64,000 nucleotides of DNA from Melampsora larici-populina 98AG31 (GCF_000204055.1 NW_006768774.1:985354-1049353), one strand, 5' to 3'; counted from the stretch's first letter, positions 21,401-33,178 are shown. Notes: a model not told the origin generated them from the letters alone. Program-made: numbers and translations.

Positions 21401-24302
21401 TAATAGATGTATTCTAGAATCTAATGCTCAAAAGAATTTAATAATCTCAGTTTCTTTGAATGCTACTTTGGATACTACTAGAAGAAGAACTGAGATGGTG
21501 ATAAAGATATCCCCAGATATGGTATGTTGTCATTAAGGAAACATAATTGCACACTTCCTGAAAGATATTTAGGTGCTGCTGGTCTGCCTTGCAATACTCA
21601 ATCTGGATATGGTGGTAATACCATGCGGCAGCATGATATTGAGGGATAACATTTTTTCTTTTTTTTGTTTTGACCCTAAGGAACATTTGATTAGAAGAAG
21701 CTTAAAAGAAGTTGCAATTGCTGAAAGTTTGAAATTGAAATCAATAAGGCTTTGAGTAAGAAATTGCCTGGAAACAAGCAGAAACTTTGCTATGGAATGT
21801 ATGTGTCATATAAGATTTGGTTCTGTATCAATGTTGGACCAGCAGCGCTTTTCTACGTTGCGGGGTAAGAAAGCAACAGCGGAGCGAAAATGCGCTATGG
21901 GAATCTGGGACATCGCGTAGCCCAGCTTTGAACAGCTACGCCAACAGCTAGAGCAAAGCAGTATTTTGCTGCTCGGAATCTCAGGTTGTCACAGCGTATA
22001 GCCATGAAGCAACCGCTACGCTGCTACAGCGTTGTAAGCGGTAGAAAAAAAAAATTACATCAAAAATATCGTATAACAAATCTATTAGTGGTTGTATTTA
22101 GAGATAAAAGTGATAGATAGAAACTTTCATAAGGAATTAATGATGATATGTATGATGGGAGTAATTAATGATTGGAATGTATCAAAAGATTGTAAGAGAA
22201 ATAAAAAATAAAAAAACAAACAGAGTGATAAAGTTTCAGCAGCTACTTCGATTCACCAGAAGCCCCGTGCACCAGATAATATTCCTTAAGATATGGTTTG
22301 TACTCATCCCTTTGAGATGCCTGCATTACTTTGATAAACTCATCACCTAATGGGACACCTTCGCGTTCCCAAAGCGCACTTGAGACTTGCCGTTCAATCA
22401 CAATAGGCATCAGCCTTCCTCGTTCTGCTCTGCACACATCACCTGCCACATTGAAGCTCCTCTTGGGCTCGGCAGATGCACCTGAACACGACAGGTAATC
22501 CTTGGCCATTTGGGCGATGACAGGATATCGGTTTGCATGAGCCTAAGGGAAAGATCAGATCATTCATGAGAAGATGAACCACATCTTATTTATGATTTGA
22601 ATAAGTAATGAATTACTCACGTTCCACCACGCCAAAGCTGAGTTTGGATCTGATATATCATAATTGCTGTCCTTCATGTGATCACTACCACGCAGGTAGT
22701 CACTCAGTTGATTGTCATTGGCCACGTCGTCTTCTTCGCCGTCACTGTAGACTGTGTAGATTGAAGCTTTGGGTTCAGACATCATTGTGGTGTTGGACTC
22801 GGCGCGATTTGGTTTGGCGTTGTTTGGGGTTTGACTTTGATATCTCCTAAATTCCTTACCAAAGGAAGCTTCTGCATTGATTGAGGTGCTTGATGTTTTG
22901 CCAAAGAAAGTGTGAAAAAAGCGTAGTCGAAAAGCAGGATGGAGCATGCAAGCCATGATCAAGGTCTCGCAAGAAAGAGCTTCATCCAAAAGACTCTGCG
23001 TCTTTTCAAGCATAGCCGCAATCATTGGATACAAAGCGTTGTTAGAATCCAGCTTGTCCGAACGGTCTTGTAACGTTTTGCGCATTTCGATGTATTCCGG
23101 AATGACGATGGAACCTGTTGGCTTCTGTCCCTCCATACGTTTAGTTGCATCCAGAAAGCGCTGTCAAACATTCATCAGTATCAAGTAACAGAGTCTGGAA
23201 AGTATCGATTATGAAAAGGATATTTGGTTACCTTCAACTCAGCATTAAGATTTTTCACTTGCACCCATTCTCCAGGAGTTATGGTCAACTCATGGAAATA
23301 GCCATGTGGCTTCCCATTCTTGCGCGGTCGACGGTTTGTTGCGTGCACTCAAGCCAGGTCATCCTTCAGCAGCTGATCGATAACCTTGATAACGTGGTCA
23401 GCACAAATTTTCGTTAGATGTCAATCATTACAGATCAGGAGTTATAGATATGGATAATGAAATGATTACCTCTCGGGCCTTCCAGGCTTTTTCTCGACTA
23501 ATGTACTTAATATTCCATCGTATTCCGTAGGCTGCAATCAATGTCTCTAATTGAAGACCCTTACTCTTCATGATGCGATCAAACTCCTTGCGCCAAGGTG
23601 CTGACCGCGTGATGTGTCTTAGAATGAAATCAACCTATCGAGAATGTAGTTTAGTGATGTAACACATAACTGAGCCTCAGAAATGGATATAACATACCTT
23701 AGCTAGGAGAGCGTCAAGCTTGTTAGCTTCTTGTCGATGTGTTGGCTGTGCTGCTTCATCAGTAGGAACTGAGCTGGGTGCAAGGTGATCGTCATCGTCG
23801 GCAGATTCACAATCGTCTTCATCATCATCTACAGGTTCAACCACAACCATGTCATCATCTTGTTCTTCTCTATCCACAACCGCCTGTAAGTCAGTTTCAA
23901 TGTCGGAATCATCGGCGTCAATCACTAGTGCATCTGGAACCTCGGTTACCGATCCATTGTTGTCCAGGGAATCTTCTTCTTCCTCTTCGATAATTGAGGA
24001 GTTGATTTTGGGAAATCGACCTAATGACTTCCTTGGTGGAGGGGTTTTGAGCCCAAGCGCATTCAAACCAACCCCCACTATCAGCGCCATTTTGTGGCAA
24101 AAGCAGAAAATGTGCATCTGGTGAGGATCCCAGGTGTAGTCGACAAGGTTGGGTTGCTTAAGGAATTGCTTGTGCATTTCGCGTGCCATGGTCAAGTTAT
24201 TTGATCCTGAATCGGTGGTCTGACAGAGGAGGTGGATATTGTATCAAGGTAAGTTGAAATATTCCATATATTATAACGTAGAAAAATGAGAATTGACTTA
24301 TC

Positions 24303-24333
24303 GGGATCCTCTAGAGTACCGCAGCATGCAGCT
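24303..24333. other. Cloning-vector polylinker-like sequence (probable assembly contaminant)
   Basis: GGGATCCTCTAGAGT at 24303 is identical to the BamHI-XbaI part of the pUC/M13 polylinker. The following bases ACC-GCAG-CATGCA-GCT match the rest of the linker (SalI, PstI, SphI, HindIII) if a few one- or two-base deletions are allowed. It sits at the 3' end of hAT exon 5, where the family residues and the splice donor are lost. Deletion-only differences look like poor read-end calls. I recognise the polylinker from general knowledge; no search was done. Confidence 0.6.
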
Positions 24334-25324
24334 GCCTGCCTTGGCAGGGTCGCGAGCCTTTTTTTTGTGCTCCCACACAACTAGTTTGAGAGTCAGGTGT
24401 CGAGTAATAAAGCGCCACTTGTCATCGATAAATGTGACTGCTGCACCTATGAAACAGTGCCGATTGCCTTTCGAAGTCCAAACGTCTTGCTGTAGGCTAA
24501 ACTTGCTCGACAGGCCCTGAATAAGAGAAAAAACTTGTCAGTCAGAATAGGCGGAACAGTGAAATGAAGAGGATAGGAAGAGAAATTTAGAGACAGGTAT
24601 TCAGTTACCTTCAACTCATTAAACACCACTTTCTTCATTGACAAATTGAGCCTTTTCGATTCATTGGCGGCCCACTTTCGACCATACAATCGCGCCTCAG
24701 GTCGAAGGTACGTCATTGATGACCTTAGCCAAATGTCGGTCATTCGATTCCACGGGAGTCGTCGTGTAGTGACCCAAAGACACATCATCTGGTTAAAGAC
24801 AAGGTTGTCAAATTTGATTCTAGGACCTACAGTGACAAAGGACGACAGAGAGGCTTTGTTGTTCTTGTCAGAAGCTTTGGCACGCGCTATTTTGTCCAGC
24901 GATGGAGGAACTTCAAGTCCGGATTTGTGAGCTTTGTTGCGACCGGGACAGCCGGTTTTGGATTGACCATCTTGTGGGTGTCCGTCTCGGTGAGTCTTGA
25001 GGTTATTCTTGAGGTTACTGCGACTGACACGTACTTGAGTTGGCTTATTGGGATCGGTGGCACACCAAGAGCAAGGGTACAATAACGGAGGTTTGGTCAA
25101 GTCCTAATGTAATTATCGAACAAGATAAAATAGAAAGTATAAAAGAGGAAAAATAAGGAAAGGAACATCAGAATGCATCATAGAACAGTTTGATGCGAAT
25201 GTTGATTGACTTACATCACCCTCTTTGTGATAAGGTTCGCCAAAGCACTGCAGACATTATTCGGGTTCCCCAAGTGGGCAGGGAAAAATGATTGGGAGTA
25301 TGATTTGTCATAAAATGGTCTATC

Positions 25325-25787
25325 ACTCCACACCTGAGCCATAACACCCACACTACATATGTGTAGCAGGCTCAGTGAATATGTGGTTATCATGTACATA
25401 CAGTTCTGCTCAGTTATCTGCTCATCAGGACAAGTTATTCATATGTAATACATGCTGTAACTTCTTTCAGATTGAAAAAAGCTTCCAAAAGATTGACTAC
25501 ATACACTGACTCAATGTTTTGGTGTGATCTCATCAACTCAACTGCATGTAACACACTTTCTGTTACTAAGACATAGCTTCAACAATATTGCCTGAGCAGC
25601 TACAGAATTATATGTAGTGAATTTTTGGGAAAAAAATTTCAAAGTCGAAAAAGTTACATGTGGTATAACATGTGATTTATTTATTCTGATGGGCAAAAAA
25701 CTGAGCAGACCTGTATGTACATGATAGACAACTATTGACTTAGCTTGCTGCACATATGTAGTGTGGGTGAAATGGCCCAGGTGTGCA
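25325..25787. mobile_element. Fold-back MITE inside the hAT transposase gene
   Basis: The left arm CACACCTGAGCCATAACACC continues with CACACTACATATGTG and CATGTACATACAG. The right arm read in reverse starts CACACCTGGGCCATTTCACC and has the same continuation. The arms are about 90 bp with scattered differences, and the centre is AT-rich. It lies between hAT exons 2 and 3. Exact ends and target duplication are uncertain. Confidence 0.65.
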
Positions 25788-26986
25788 GTATTAGATTCTT
25801 TTATGAAAAACTGTACTATTAATCATTTTCCTCTGCCAAATTGGGGAAGTTGAATGATGTTTACAGTGAAGTAAGCAAGGAGTTGATCTGAATCATTTCA
25901 AGATGTAGCTCGAGGGACTACTTTTGCGTTTTCTTCGTCGGAATCAGCTTGCATATCCTTTTGGCTGACAAATTTCGAGCCGGTACATGTGATCTGGTGC
26001 AAGACAAAAACAAAATGATGGAAAAAAGATCAGAACTTGAAATGATGATGATGAAACTTAAAGGATCACACAACTTACCTCGTCACTGTCGGTGGCAGTC
26101 TTTCTTTTTTTCGGGGGTGCACTCTTCTTTTTCTTGCCTTTTGCCTTGCTATGATTGATTTCGATCTCGGATTCTTGGGAAGACTCTTGATCCTGAGCAG
26201 TGTTTGTTTCAGATAGTGCGATAGATGAACGACGTTTACGCTTTCCTTGGGAAGGACCTGGCACATCGCTTCGTTCACTTATGTAAATACGGCGTCGCCT
26301 GTCAGGACAGGGAGATATCATGTTTGAGTTAACGGGGGGATGACGGGTCCGATGTGGTCGGGAAGGCGTAGATGAGGGCATATCTAGATGTGAAATCGAG
26401 TGGAGATTAAAAATTGAAAGGAAGGTAAACTGAGGTGAAAGGAACGAATAAAAAAAAAGTGACAAAACGAGGATTAGTGATTTGGTTATTTATGAAGGTT
26501 GAATGAGATAAGGATCAGTTCGACAGATGGCAATAAGTGAGTTATCAGTGTACCTCTTGAGTCGGAAATAACAAGCCTAGGGGTGATGTATTGGTCTGTT
26601 CAAGGGTTGTAACACTAATATAACGATGTATTTCTGTCATTTTGATTGAAAGTGGCAGGTGTTGCTGCTTTGGTCGATGGAAAGGGGTGGTATTGAGGTA
26701 ATCGAAGGGAGATTTCCACATTGGGCAATCTCCGCTTTGGGAGGGTTACATACTAAGTATGTGAACCCGCTCCGTACCGGGAAGCGCCCCGAAGCGCAGC
26801 TCGCTCTTCCTCGGCCTTCGCTGCCAAAGCGCCCAATAGCGGCGCCAAAATTTCAGCACTCGGCCAATCCGCGCAGCGTAGCCCCGGAGTCGCAGCAGCT
26901 GCGAGACTGCAAAGCGCCACATGAAATGCTACGCTCCAGCTCCGCTTGAGCTGCCTGAAGCGCTGCTGGTCCAACATTGTCTGTAT

Positions 26987-28690
26987 TGATGGCTCTTATA
27001 GAATTTTTGATATCTTTGATTTTAGGTCTTGGAAATCATATTCATTTTTGAGTCATTCCTCATTTAGTATTTTGTGATCTCATGGTTAACTGCTGATCAA
27101 ACTCTTCACAAGATAGGAAGAGGACAACACACAGAGAGAACAAAATGTCATGATATGATGGGTCTAATCAGTACATACAACTATGTATCTTCTGACTGAG
27201 TACAACTCCACACTCATGCAGGCCACTTTTGACCTTGTAAGTGTGGTGCTTCAAGACACCCAAGCTTGGGGGAGCAAGTGCCTGAGTGTGGGACTCAGCG
27301 TTAGATGTGTCTACAATGAACAAGCACTTTCTCAAGCATGTATTTTCTTGATTACTGGTGAATAGAAGAAGCAGATAATCATTATATGGGTACTCTTGAA
27401 GCACTTTCACAAAAAGTCTTTTGAAAAAAGGGTTGACCTGGATGATGAACAAGATTAGTTAAGGGTCCTAAGTTGTATCTGTCCAGTCATGCATCAAGCT
27501 TGCACTAAGCTGTTAAGTAGTCAGTGCGGCGGCCCCTGCCAAACTGTCTAGCTTATCTATTATGTGTGATCCCAACAACTTCAATGCTTTTGTTCATCTT
27601 TGCAACAAGTGTGGTAAAAACACCAAGTTGCTTGAGTATCTTCCACACAACAATGATAACCCCCTGAGCTCTTTGATTTTGGCTATTAGAAACTTACTTC
27701 AAATTCTGTTCAGGGCAATTCCAGATATTCTGTCCATTGGTATTTGGGATGTGATATTTCCTCAACTTTGAGTGATCCAAAATATTGATTCAAACGGTGT
27801 TCAAATAAATATTGTGGGGCTACAATCATAGTTTTTTGGAACATGGAGGTTTCAATTGTGGGCTCCTATCATTTGAGTGGGTATTGGTAGATGATGTTGC
27901 AAGGTATCAATGGTGATTGCCTCCCAACACCCACTAAGTCAACATATCATGATTGCCATGTGTAATGGTATTCCGTTAGATGAGCCTGAACTTGCCAAGG
28001 CTTTGGAGGTCTGTGGCATAAGCTTTCACTTCAGGTGTCAATTGAATGATTGTGATTTGATGGTGAGTAATTTTACTTTTTGGACTGTAAGTATCACACT
28101 GTACATGTAGACTGATTAGGTCAGACTCAAAAACCCAAGGTTCAATCATAGATGCAGGCTATGTATCATGGCTGTTGTGAAAATGAGATTAGTGTTGAAG
28201 CCCAAGAAATCTCTTGGCAAGGAGTTGTGCGGCACCCGCCGCTGATAGGGCTAGTTTCATATAAATACCAAATTAATTTTAACTGGATTTAGTTCTACCA
28301 TGATTAGTTTGACTGGTTGATAAAAGAATAAAAAAATTATGTGTGTTAGCTTTATTCCTTTTTCTTCTATTTCTTTTGATCATCTCTTCATGAGACTTGT
28401 GCAAGTTTGGGTGCCTTTTCTTTCTATTTCTCTCCTTATGAGACTTGTGCACATTTGTTCTCTCTTGTCTTTTCTTCAGATTGATATTGCTTTTTATCGT
28501 CAATCGTCTCTTGAAGAGAATTGTGCGCGTTTAATTTCCTCTTTTTATTTTTAATGTCTTTGATCATCAATCGATCATCTCTCAAACAGACATGGGTATG
28601 TTTTTTCCTCTTTTCACGAGTCTTTCTATCAACATCCCCATTCAGCCATCAATGATAATGTAATTAAATCGGCCCAAAAAAACTACCTGA
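26987..28690. other. Interior of the large TIR element, no recognised gene
   Basis: Short open frames at 27562-27771 and 27910-28110 have no known motif. GC-rich motifs near 27526 (GTGCGGCGGCCCCTGCC) and, inverted, near 28225 may be the ends of a further small insertion of about 700 bp. From about 28340 the sequence resembles the pyrimidine-rich right part of the small sister element (repeated GAGACTTGTGC, CAATTGTGCGCG). Confidence 0.4.
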
Positions 28691-29131
28691 ACACGCTTTG
28701 GAGCGCTACCGAGGCCAAAATTTGAGCATAGCGAAGCGGAGCGGGGCAATTTGCCGCACCGCTTTAAAAAGTCATAGCGGCTCTGAAATTAAAGCGTAGC
28801 AATCTGGGACTATTCATAGCGCCGGATCGCTCCGCTGGCAAAAATGCTATTTATAGCGCAGCGGAGCGGAGCACGGTGGTGTTGGCATAACCCTTGTTTA
28901 CCAACTTCAAAAAAGTACCTTTCTGCTAATAACTTCTGTTTTTCCTTATCAACCTTGAAGATTAAAATTGTTACTGTATAATAAAGTGTTGTTCTTTCAT
29001 ATTCTAACCTTATAAAACCCATAACTTAATTATAAATAACCTAAAAACCATTTTCCAATTTTTACACCTATATTTTCGAATTTTTCTTATCTTTTCTTTT
29101 TCTGTCTTTTTGTAATAACTTTGTAAGTAAA

Positions 29132-30414
29132 CTATGTTGATATTAAGAGTAATTTCGAAATGAGATGACATAATGTTGAGCTAATAAGTATACATAAGCC
29201 TCTAAGAGCTTCAGTTGATTCTGAAAACCTGAATTTCAAATTTTCTGCTATACTGAAGTTTTCTAATAACTTGGTAAAGTAATGATGATTAATTTTCTTG
29301 CTTGATATCATAAATAGATCACCACAATGGTTGACGAATGATTTTATCAAGGCAGCTGATGATGATTCGGTTGCAGTCTCTTCAGCTTTCTTGTTTCGTT
29401 CTTGGTATGTAGGAGGAAGACCATGGTCTTTCTCCTGCATTACATTGATGCGGCCTTTGCAAGGATCCCGGTTCTTGTCGCTGTCTCGATGGCCGTATAA
29501 GTTGCTGTTTCCGTCTAAACCACATGCAAATGTCTCGGGACAGTACTTGCACTTGTATCCACGTAGCACGCCTATTGGCTGTTGAGAAAATAAGTCAGTT
29601 CACTATTTCCAACTAATGATCAGCATGAAAAACCCTTACATCATCCGCGAGTTGGATCGGTTCTGGTTTATAGTACGACAACAGGTGCGTGACCCGTTTG
29701 CTTTGGGTTCTGAAGGCCTTCGTAGGAGCGGCTTTGGGGCTTACTTGATTGACATCGATTCCTTTAGGTACTGTAAAGCTGAGAAGAAGCCGATAAAATA
29801 AGATGATTCATCAATAAGGAAAAAAAACATAGTGATGAAGTGAACAACAATGAGTTTGTGATTGCTTACTGTCACTGTTGCCCGACCTTTACCTTTGGCT
29901 ACGGTCTTTTGAGCCTTTTTGGCTTGGGAAGGTTGGACGGGATGCAATTGGGCTGGGTGTTTCTTTGATTGAGGGGCAGGAGCTCAAGTTGGGGTATGAT
30001 GTTCTGAAACTTTGTCTTCTTCAAGTTCTGGATCCTTGTCGCCACCGGAAGAGTTGTTTTCATCTGCATCACTGGGTACATATACACTCCCAGCAAAAGG
30101 TAATTTTCCCAAGGAAAAAATGATTACATTTAATGCATTTTGAATCAAAAATGCTCATTTAATGCTGAATAATGCTGATTTAATGCTGATCAAATGCATT
30201 TTCAATCATTTTTTGCTCAAAATGTATTCATTTTTTACTTGGGAAAATTGCTTTATGCTGGTAGTGATAATGACCTACGCAAGTTGGACGAAGTGGGAAC
30301 ATAACCAGTATTGCAACGAAGAGGGCTAACACGAGTTGATTGGCGAGAACAAGACTGGGAAGATTCAGGGGGTTGAGTCTGAGAGCTCTTAGGGACAGAT
30401 AAATTGGAAGACAT
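29132..30414 (-). pseudogene. Second hAT-type gene, 5' part with BED-like finger
   Basis: The start is an ATG at 30414 (MSSNLSVPKSSQTQPPESSQ). A Ser-rich region is interrupted by a palindromic MITE (30085-30266) and resumes with YVPSDADENNSSGGDKDPEL. An in-frame TGA follows at 29984. After further exons, 29132-29580 reads LRGYKCKYCPETFACGLDGN and NLYGHRDSDKNRDPCKGR, a C2H2-type BED-like finger with the GHRD motif of the hAT genes here. Then come NKKAEETATESSSAALIKSF and a helical stretch. The catalytic core is missing. The frame ends near 29132 in AT-rich DNA. It is a 5' remnant of a hAT subfamily distinct from the one at 22243. Confidence 0.55.
30085..30266. mobile_element. Palindromic MITE, 182 bp, TSD ATA
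   Basis: CACTCCCAGCAAAAGGTAAT at the left and, in reverse, CACTACCAGCATAAAGCAAT at the right, followed by TTTTCCCAAG..AAAAATGA in both arms. ATA flanks both ends (30082-30084, 30267-30269). It interrupts the N-terminal exon of the hAT-type gene and is related to the MITE at 33538. Confidence 0.75.
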
Positions 30415-30599
30415 CAAATCAGCCAATTAAAGAATGGAAAGGTTGATAAAATATGTGATAGAGGAAGAAATAGAAACGATGAAGGAATATGGGAAGAGAG
30501 AAAAAATGGAAGAAAGAAATAATATGATTACAAACCAGCGGTATCCTACCCCTTGCTTTAATTTCATCCCTTGCGTGTTTGAAATGATACCATCTCAAT

Positions 30600-30903
30600 C
30601 GGGAAGAATGTTGACAGAATCGTTGGCTTCTTACCATCTTGGAATTGATAAAGGTGAGGCTGAGTAATACCGGAGTGAACGTAGTCCCACTCCGAACAAC
30701 GGTGGTGTACACTCCAAAGACGGTGACTGTGGTATGGTACCCTCCCCATACTCCTCGGGGTTTTCCACACTATGGTACGGTCGGACCGTAGTCTATCGTA
30801 CCGTAGCCTACGGTGTCTAGACCGTACCGTACCGTACCGTCGCCTGTATTTCACGGCGGTTCGGTTTGTGTGTTGGTACAATCCGACCGTCACCGAGCCT
30901 TAC
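30600..30903. repeat. CGGTACGG-rich terminal-type repeat
   Basis: Dense GGTACGGT/ACCGTACC motifs between about 30770 and 30845 look like the subterminal region of a DNA transposon. Read in reverse the block starts AGGCTCGGTGACGGTCGG at about 30900, exactly where the Copia integrase frame stops, so it was probably the insertion that truncated the Copia element. No matching second end was found. Confidence 0.45.
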
Positions 30904-31812
30904 TCAATAGTTCTTCATTCCGACTTGATAGCCTAAGAAGATCCCCTTACTGGATGTCATGTCAAATTTCCGCCTGAACTGCTTTGGAATCAATACATAG
31001 GCTCGACAACCAAAAGGTTTCAGCCTGGAGTAATCAAAGGACCTACCAAACCATAGTTTGTAAGCTGACTTGTTGTTTGTTATTCTTGCTGGTGTGATGT
31101 TTTCAAGAAAAACAGCTGTCATGACAGCTTCGGCCCAGAAGGTGTAGGGTAAGTGTGACTGTTGCAGTAGGGTCCTGGCTTTTTCAGTTGTGGTACGATT
31201 ACCCTGTTCTGAGACCGGATTTTGTTGAGGGGTGTATGGAGCACTTAGATGTTGAGTGGTGCCATTGTCTTTGAGGATTTCTTGGAATTGTTTAGTCATA
31301 TACTCACCTCCTTGGTCATTCACTAGACTTACGATTTTCTTATTGTGAAGAGTTTCAACGAGAGCTTTGTATTGAAGAAAACAGGATAAAGTGTTGGATT
31401 TCAATTTCATGACAAAGACATGTTTGTAGTTTGTACATGCGTCGGTGAGCTTAAAGTAATAGAGACCACCACCAACAGAAGGTACAGAAATCTTTCCACT
31501 CAAATCACTATGAACAATGTCTAATGGATGCTTCGCAGATGGAAAATGACCAGAGTAAGGGAGTTGATGACCTTTTGATAACTTGCAAATCTCACAGTGC
31601 CAGTCATCAGGTGCACTCACGTCGTACATCATTTTAAGGCAAGGGGATTTGGGATGACCTCCCTGTCTGTGAAGTACGTCATAGTCAGAGATGGTGATGT
31701 TGACACGAGGAGTTGGAATGATGAGTGACGTGCCTAAGGTTACATCGAGTTCAATCACTTGGTTTTGAACATGACCTACAAGACTACCAGCACCAGTCTT
31801 GCTCATGGTCAC
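30904..31812 (-). pseudogene. Copia integrase region, truncated
   Basis: The GAG-pre-integrase zinc motif (HCEICKLSKGHQLPYSGH) is followed by the integrase core: HSDLSGKISVPSVGG with the first Asp, LVNDQGGEYMTKQFQ with the second Asp, and NPVSEQGNRTTTEKARTLL with the catalytic Glu. The segment then runs SRLKPFGCRAYVLIPKQ and FLGYQVGMKNY, where the frame ends against unrelated DNA. All three DDE residues appear present. Integrase inserts the cDNA copy into the genome. It is in the same phase as the upstream protease frame, separated by one TGA at 31828-31830. Without RT it cannot move by itself. Confidence 0.85.
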
Positions 31813-31827
31813 GTCGTTGACGTAGCT

Positions 31828-33178
31828 TCAAAGGTCGTAGCCGTCCACTAACAGAGCTCCCATCCTGACAAGGCTGCATCCTAGTTCAGGTACGTGAAGA
31901 GCTTGGAGAATGATTTTGTAATCACCCGAGTTGCAGGTGATGGTGCCTTTGCCGGCGATTTGGATGTTCGCTCTGTTGGCGAGATTGACGTTTGAGCTGA
32001 CAGCTTGATAGTTCTTGAAGAGATTTTGATCAGGCGCCATATGGTGTGAGCACCCGCTTTCCAGGAGGATGGCATTGTGGTCTTCTGCAGTTACCACAAA
32101 GGCTTGTGCACCAAAGAAAGAGTCATTGGTGGTTGCGACCAAAGCCTTGGGTTGATTTGATCCAGCTTGGGCGGGACGTAGACTCGGATTTGCTTGATAA
32201 CACTGTTGTAAAGTGTGTCCTTTAGTCTCCGGATTGTGACGTCCATTGGAGCAGTAAGGGCGAGCAGGACGATTGAAAGTCAGAGGACGTTGAGTGGATG
32301 ATCGTTGTAACAATCGTGGTTGGTGTACCGCTAGTGGGACCGCACCAGAATGAAGTTCTTCATCTCTGATGGAGACAAGTTGTGCTTTGAGATAAGTAAT
32401 GACCTTTTCCAAAGTTAATGGGTGATCCTTGCGTAGCAAGGTCTTGGTGATGTCCATTGTGGTAGGAAGTTTGGTGACAATGGTTTTCACCAACAAACTT
32501 CTCGTGAATATGTTGACGACCATCAACAGCCAAAAGTACGGCTAGTGCGTGTTGAGTCTCAGTGATGTAGGACTCAAGGTCAGTGCAAACAACGTCGGTG
32601 AATTTAAGAGATGCCCAAGCTTGATTCTCGTCAGACAAAGATTTATACTACACAAAGTTGATTCTGGAACTTTTCCACAAAATTTCCAGAACATTTTTCA
32701 GAAAGCCAGAATGCTTCTGCACCCTGGGCAAAAGGGCTTTCAAACATGTACTGTTTTTCATAAGTCCAGGAGTCCAGAACACAGTCAAATCTGTGTTCTG
32801 GGGCAGTTCTGGAAAATTTGTGGAAAAGTTCCAGAATCAACTTTGTGTAGGACAATTGGAAGTGTTCCTTCAGAATCTTCCAAATCTTCACAGGGTCTGA
32901 CACAGCATCTTTCGCCATGATGCAAATGCGGGTATCTTGGTCAATGCAACCAAAGAGTATACCAGCTGCCTTCTTTCTTTTAGCAGTGACGGTGTGATTT
33001 GGACCGTAGGATTGATATTGGTAGATTTGACAGGCGCCACCGGAGGGGAGTCAATGTTGATGAACTCCTCAAGGTTGCACGTCATTAGATGGGCAACAAC
33101 GTCGCCTGCCCATTTGACATAGTTGGTTTTAGCGAGTTTTGGAAAGTGAACTCGAGATGAGTTAGAGGTGTCGGCCAT
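31828..33178 (-). pseudogene. Copia Gag and protease region, broken
   Basis: Gag starts at the ATG at 33178 (MADTSNSSRVHFPKLAKTNY-VKWAGDV), shifts frame near 32960, and continues IMAKDAVSDPVKIWKILKEH-FQLS to the MITE at 32651-32847. After it comes SLSDENQAWASLKFTDVVC, then another shift. The zinc-knuckle area (PYCSNGRHNPETKGHTLQQC) has an odd Cys/His spacing. The protease active site reads ILLESGCSHHM, where Asp of the usual DSG is Glu (codon at about 32059-32061), so the protease is likely inactive. The frame ends at the TGA at 31828. Confidence 0.8.
32651..32847. mobile_element. Palindromic MITE in the Copia gag region, TA target
   Basis: The arms CACAAAGTTGATTCTGGAAC-TTTTCCACAAA match in inverted orientation almost perfectly over about 40 bp. 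TA lies on each side (32649-32650, 32848-32849). The gag frame is readable on both sides, which fixes the insertion. Confidence 0.75.

Larger units (their letters stand above)
22243..26381 (-). pseudogene. hAT transposase with BED zinc finger, ten exons, disabled
   Basis: Likely exons: 26381-26079 (ATG, basic NLS-like tail GKKKKSAPPKKRKT), 25993-~25900, 25247-25215, 25103-24609, 24516-~24334, ~24219-23698, 23634-23470, ~23420-23232, 23160-22621, 22542-22243. Domains in order: BED finger (YPCSWCATDPNKPTQ...KTHRDGH), RNase H-like core (SLQQDVWTSKGNRHCFIGAA; NLTMAREMHKQFLKQ), a long acidic insert, and the hAT C-terminal dimerisation domain (SALAWWN; SGASAEPKRSFNVAGDVCRA). It would cut and paste the element. 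A TGA at 23349-23351 (DDLA-stop-VHATN) truncates it before the dimerisation domain. The end of exon 5 is replaced by cloning-vector-like sequence. A fold-back MITE lies in the intron before exon 3. Confidence 0.8.
21829..26979 (-). mobile_element. Complete hAT transposon (5151 bp) with TIRs and 7-bp TSD
   Basis: Both ends carry the same 22-bp inverted repeat beginning CAATGTTGGACCAGCAGCGC. TCTGTAT flanks it at 21822-21828 and 26980-26986. GC-rich subterminal blocks with GCTACGC/GAGCGGAG-like motifs lie inside each end. The minus-strand interior holds a ten-exon hAT transposase gene (22243-26381). The element is nested in the larger TIR element. hAT elements normally give 8-bp duplications; only 7 bp match here. 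Confidence 0.9.
16216..28884. mobile_element. Large TIR element (12.67 kb) with captured genes and a nested hAT; 7-bp TSD
   Basis: Left end CAACACCACCACCGCTCCGC at 16216; right end in reverse CAACACCACCGTGCTCCGCT at 28884. GCATAAC precedes the left end (16209-16215) and follows the right end (28885-28891). Terminal blocks of about 190 bp with repeated AGCGGAGCGG and ATAGCG match the 1343-bp element at 11058-12400. Inside, in order: a COQ2 pseudogene, a dispersed repeat, a kinase pseudogene, a complete nested hAT (21829-26979) and 1.7 kb without recognisable genes. No transposase of its own was found. Without the hAT the element is about 7.5 kb. It resembles Pack-type elements, which carry host gene fragments between transposon ends. 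Confidence 0.8.

Noticed and set aside
23778..24124. Plus-strand Ser-rich and His-rich frames
   Set aside because: They are antisense to the acidic insert of the hAT transposase.
27526..28240. Possible TIR pair GTGCGGCGG... / ...CCGCCGCTGAT
   Set aside because: The inverted match is short and no target duplication flanks it; kept only as a remark.
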